Source: JAUVUV01 sp964548275
GTDB lineage: Bacteria > Gemmatimonadota > Glassbacteria > GWA2-58-10
Reading direction: 5' to 3'
Assembly (NCBI GenBank): GCA_964548275.1
Contig: CAZJQI010000058.1
Span: forward strand, 1 to 27,383
Length of the DNA: 27,383 nucleotides
Both the position numbers and the translations under genes were made by a program. Below, piece by piece: positions 24,993 to 27,383 of the stretch (the first letter of the stretch is position 1; each line of letters begins with the position of its first letter). The notes beneath the pieces were generated by a model. It did not search any database, was not told the origin of the DNA, and worked only from the letters and a program-made list of their open reading frames with translations.

Positions 24993-25961
24993 TCATGCCT
25001 TTGTCTGGTGTATATTTCTCCCCTTTTTCAACACAACGAAAAAAGTCGCCCCGGAGCGGGGAAATGCTTTGCCAAGAAGGCTCTCGTATTTTCGCGCTAA
25101 CATTCCACCTCTGCCACCAGACTGCGAACCCAGATAGTTATATGTCTCCAGATGCAGAATTTCGAATCCCGCCAGCAGCCTGTCCGGCTTGAAACCCTCC
25201 CGTGCCCTGATATCGGTTATCTCTTTTATTTCCTCGGGCAGAAGTTTTCTGTCGATAATCTTTTCTTCGAGTAACTTTTCGTTTATCTGCGCAGTCATCT
25301 TTTCGTGGGAGGCTGCGGCTTTCCTTTTCCGAGCAAAAAGGCTTCTGGCAAATTTCTTAAGCGAGTTTAATGCGGGATATTTTATCACAAGTTCGTCTAT
25401 TGCCATCCGGGGATTGGTGAACCTGCTCACAAGCCTGAGAAACAAGTTCGAAAAAAAATAGCGGTTAGGCTCGTGGCCGATCAGAAGCAGGCCATCCGGC
25501 TTTAATATCCTGCCTATTTCGCTCAGGAATGTTCCGGTATCTTTCACATGATGAAGTACAGAATTAAGCGCAATAATTTCCACGTATCCGCGTTCGAAAG
25601 GCAAATGGAAAGGGATCTTAGGCTCGAGCTTGACATATTTGAACTGACAGGCGAATTCACAGGCTTGAATGTTTTTTCTTGCCTGGTCCAGCACGCGGCC
25701 CGAGATATCCGAACAGATGAAAACATCTTCGGCTTTCAAAAAGACTGCTGTAGCCAGAGGAACGAATCCGGTACCCGAGCCAAGATCCAGAACTTTCAGC
25801 GGCTTGGCGGAGCGGAAAAATCTTTCTCCGGCCCTCTCCCACCTTTGCCGTTCATAGTCGAAAATCTCCGGGTGCTCCTGGTGGTAGCGCTCACTGGCCA
25901 AGTCGTGGTACAGCTCGTTGACTCTCTGGACAAGCTCCCCGGAATAATCTCCAGCAATCAT
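24993..25961 (-). CDS. Class I SAM-dependent methyltransferase
   Basis: This 322-residue soluble methyltransferase has a Rossmann SAM-binding fold. Motif I is VLDLGSGTGFVPLA (57-70), an acidic residue follows in ICSDISGRVLDQA, and the post-motif region reads LNSVLHHVKDTGTFLSEIG then ILKPDGLLLIGHEPN, as in the Methyltransf_11/25 families. A basic helical insert (about 168-235) and a Gly-rich tail lie C-terminal to the catalytic domain. The ATG at 25961 has an aggga site about eight bases upstream. The substrate is unknown; the neighbours (a secreted lyase-fold protein and NfnAB) give no clear link. Confidence 0.83.
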   Translation of the reverse strand: MIAGDYSGELVQRVNELYHDLASERYHQEHPEIFDYERQRWERAGERFFRSAKPLKVLDLGSGTGFVPLATAVFLKAEDVFICSDISGRVLDQARKNIQACEFACQFKYVKLEPKIPFHLPFERGYVEIIALNSVLHHVKDTGTFLSEIGRILKPDGLLLIGHEPNRYFFSNLFLRLVSRFTNPRMAIDELVIKYPALNSLKKFARSLFARKRKAAASHEKMTAQINEKLLEEKIIDRKLLPEEIKEITDIRAREGFKPDRLLAGFEILHLETYNYLGSQSGGRGGMLARKYESLLGKAFPRSGATFFVVLKKGRNIHQTKA

Positions 25962-26045
25962 CGGCCTATCCCTGCAGGTCTGAATAATCAGCTAATAACT
26001 TAGAAATGAATGAAACATTGAATCCAGTTTTTCCCTGCAGCGGTC

Positions 26046-26915
26046 TCATTTTACCTGCGGCTCATTCAGTGGCCCCACATAGTCCGTGCTGATTAGAAGA
26101 TCGTCCACCCAGTAGGTGCAGTCATGTTCGCAGTAGTGAATATAAAGACCGAACTTGAAAAGGTTCAGCTTGAGTATCTCCGTGTCCCGCCAGCGGAATC
26201 CATCCTGGTGGAATATTTCCTCTCCGTCGATCCAGAGCGCCTGCTCCCCATTTTTCTTTCCCGGTTCATTGAGCTTGACCATGAGCTCGAAACAATACCA
26301 TTGTCCCCTCTCGATGACAAAAGGGGTATCCGGTTTCAGCCTGTTGCCCCAGTAGCGGCCGTCCGTGGAGATTTTCATATCCGGCCAGTAGGTGTAGAAA
26401 CAGATCTCCCCGGGCGGCGGATCCCCTTGCTTGCGCGCGGGCTCTATGCTGGTCGTGAAGCGGTCAGTGCCGTCGGGCCGCTCGCCCGCCCTGCCGAAAC
26501 CCGAGCGGGGTCTATCAGTGCGGCATCCTCGAAGCCCGCACCAGTGCATGCTCCTGCCCTGGTTGAAATCCTCTGCAAATTTCGCATGCCAGCGGACATA
26601 CACCCGGTCGTAGCCAGGCAGGAACCAGGTCCTGATCCAGCTGTCCGATTCCTTGTAAGCATAACCTTTAATAATCTTTTCAGACTCCCTGTTGGCAAAG
26701 GAGGTGATCCGGAAAGAAGCTTTGCCCGAATGTACGTGCTCGGAGCGATACTCGAAATCGCCTCTGCCGGGATCCTCGGATAATTTCTCCCACCTGCCGC
26801 CCAGACTTCCTGATTCAAAATCCTCGCTGAAAATAATTTCGCCGCGAGCCGGGACTGAAAGCATAACAAATGCCAAACATACCATTCCTATCAGGATGAA
26901 ACCGTTGCGGTTCAT
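26046..26915 (-). CDS. Secreted concanavalin-A-like fold protein, possible polysaccharide lyase
   Basis: This 289-residue protein has a clear signal peptide (about 1-25, LIGMVCLAFVMLSVPARG). The mature part begins with IIFSEDFESGSLGGRW, the usual opening of jelly-roll/concanavalin-A-like modules, and continues with VYVRWHAKFAEDF, ERGQWYCFELMVKLNEPG, QALWIDGEEIF and a closing YWVDDLLISTDYVG. This order is shared with polysaccharide-lyase-like and LamG-like secreted proteins such as heparin-lyase-I-like or glucuronan-lyase-like families. I cannot name catalytic residues with confidence. A strong agaggag ribosome-binding site precedes the ATG at 26915. It is probably periplasmic or extracellular and binds or cleaves a glycan. 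Confidence 0.75.
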   Translation of the reverse strand: MNRNGFILIGMVCLAFVMLSVPARGEIIFSEDFESGSLGGRWEKLSEDPGRGDFEYRSEHVHSGKASFRITSFANRESEKIIKGYAYKESDSWIRTWFLPGYDRVYVRWHAKFAEDFNQGRSMHWCGLRGCRTDRPRSGFGRAGERPDGTDRFTTSIEPARKQGDPPPGEICFYTYWPDMKISTDGRYWGNRLKPDTPFVIERGQWYCFELMVKLNEPGKKNGEQALWIDGEEIFHQDGFRWRDTEILKLNLFKFGLYIHYCEHDCTYWVDDLLISTDYVGPLNEPQVK

Positions 26916-27060
26916 GTGAATCTCCTCTGATAAGTTGCCAAAATCTATTTCTTGCCTATTGATAAAAGAATCGCCCTAAGCCTACGGGACAATTTTCAAT
27001 TTAATCGCATCTCAGACCCACGGGCAATATGGCTAAAGTTTGCCGTATCCAATGAGCGCA

Positions 27061-27199
27061 AATGAACTATCTCGCGGCAGAGCCGCGAGGTATCAGTGTG
27101 ATTTTTGTGTGAATCCCTGAAATCCGTGATCCCGATTTCGGGTACCAAACCCCAACTGTATAACATAACACCCCCCTGTCTCCCCCCTTGATAGGGGGG
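27061..27199 (-). repeat. Composite dispersed repeat, distal half
   Basis: Reverse-complemented, this matches 15862-16000 almost exactly, including the gggtttggtacccgaaatcg block, the ttcagggattcacacaaaaa block and the tcgcggc hairpin, with only a few substitutions. It joins directly to the tandem hairpin array at 27183. Confidence 0.93.
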
Positions 27200-27383
27200 A
27201 ATTGGAATGTACCCCCTTGATAGGGGGGAATTTGGAATGTTCCCCCTTGATAGGGGGGAATTGGAATGGACCCCCTTGATAGGGGGGAATTTGGAATGTT
27301 CCCCCTTGATAGGGGGGAATTGGAATGGACCCCCTTGATAGGGGGGAATTTGGAATGTTCCCCCTTGATAGGGGGGAATTGGA
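27183..27383. repeat. Tandem hairpin array with 59-bp higher-order period
   Basis: Seven units share the core cccccttgatagggggg. They start at 27183, 27212, 27242, 27271, 27301, 27330 and 27360, the last cut by the window edge. Lengths alternate 29, 30, 29, 30, 29, 30, because linkers alternate between aattggaatgga and aatttggaatgtt. The true repeating unit is therefore a 59-bp dimer. The first linker ends gta, a small variant. The hairpin is the same one found inside the composite repeat. Confidence 0.97.

Noticed and set aside
27183..27383. Possible CRISPR array from regularly spaced repeats
   Set aside because: The intervals between cores are themselves near-identical, so there are no variable spacers, and no cas genes are nearby. 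It is a simple tandem repeat.

Overview
The window looks like a chromosomal fragment of an uncultivated bacterium, probably in the FCB superphylum or a neighbouring candidate phylum. The pointers are secreted subtilases ending in dockerin-type repeats, many short GC-rich hairpin repeats between genes, a fused NfnA-NfnB protein and a four-helix-bundle (IVP/S23-type) gene. No rRNA or species-level marker is present, so the placement is an inference. Coding DNA reads as ordinary housekeeping and accessory genes. The gaps are unusually rich in dispersed and tandem repeats.

Layout. Positions 1-150 are hairpin repeats, followed by an MntP-type manganese exporter (270-830). On the minus strand lie two paralogous secreted subtilases (853-3483 and 5055-7679), each with a cohesin-like region and a C-terminal dockerin. 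They are separated by an IS110-family element (transposase 3745-4692) that sits between 66-bp direct repeats and interrupts a dispersed composite repeat. A 1.2-kb repeat-filled gap follows, then a minus-strand pair: an NFACT/RqcH-like ribosome quality-control protein (10384-11865) and an NCS2 purine permease (8870-10273). On the plus strand is a small sugar cluster: a possible remnant of a sodium:solute symporter, a D-lyxose ketol-isomerase and a PfkB-family kinase (12168-14237). It converges on a cyclic-nucleotide-binding-domain protein (14284-15294). A full copy of the composite repeat (15682-16000) precedes a CREST/alkaline-ceramidase-like membrane protein (16072-16866). Minus-strand genes then follow: tRNA-Leu(UAA), a TrmA/RlmD-type RNA uracil-5-methyltransferase, and two overlapping genes for geranylgeranyl-reductase-like flavoproteins (17095-20947).

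After a gap with a perfect 28-bp palindrome and a truncated SRPBCC-like fragment comes a four-helix-bundle gene. Both its first and last codons fall inside inverted copies of a simple repeat (21870-22320), which makes it look like a small mobile cassette. A fused NfnA-NfnB electron-bifurcating transhydrogenase (22395-24746), a SAM methyltransferase (24993-25961) and a secreted lyase/lectin-fold protein (26046-26915) follow. The window ends inside a tandem hairpin array with a 59-bp higher-order period (27183-27383).

Functional links. The sugar isomerase and kinase form a plausible aldose-to-ketose-to-ketose-phosphate route. The two flavoproteins are probably co-translated. The secreted proteases, with their dockerins, suggest an extracellular or surface protein-assembly system. 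The most unusual content is the repeat biology: one composite repeat family appears in several states (intact, partial, and interrupted by an IS110 element), and two genes have ends that coincide with repeats.
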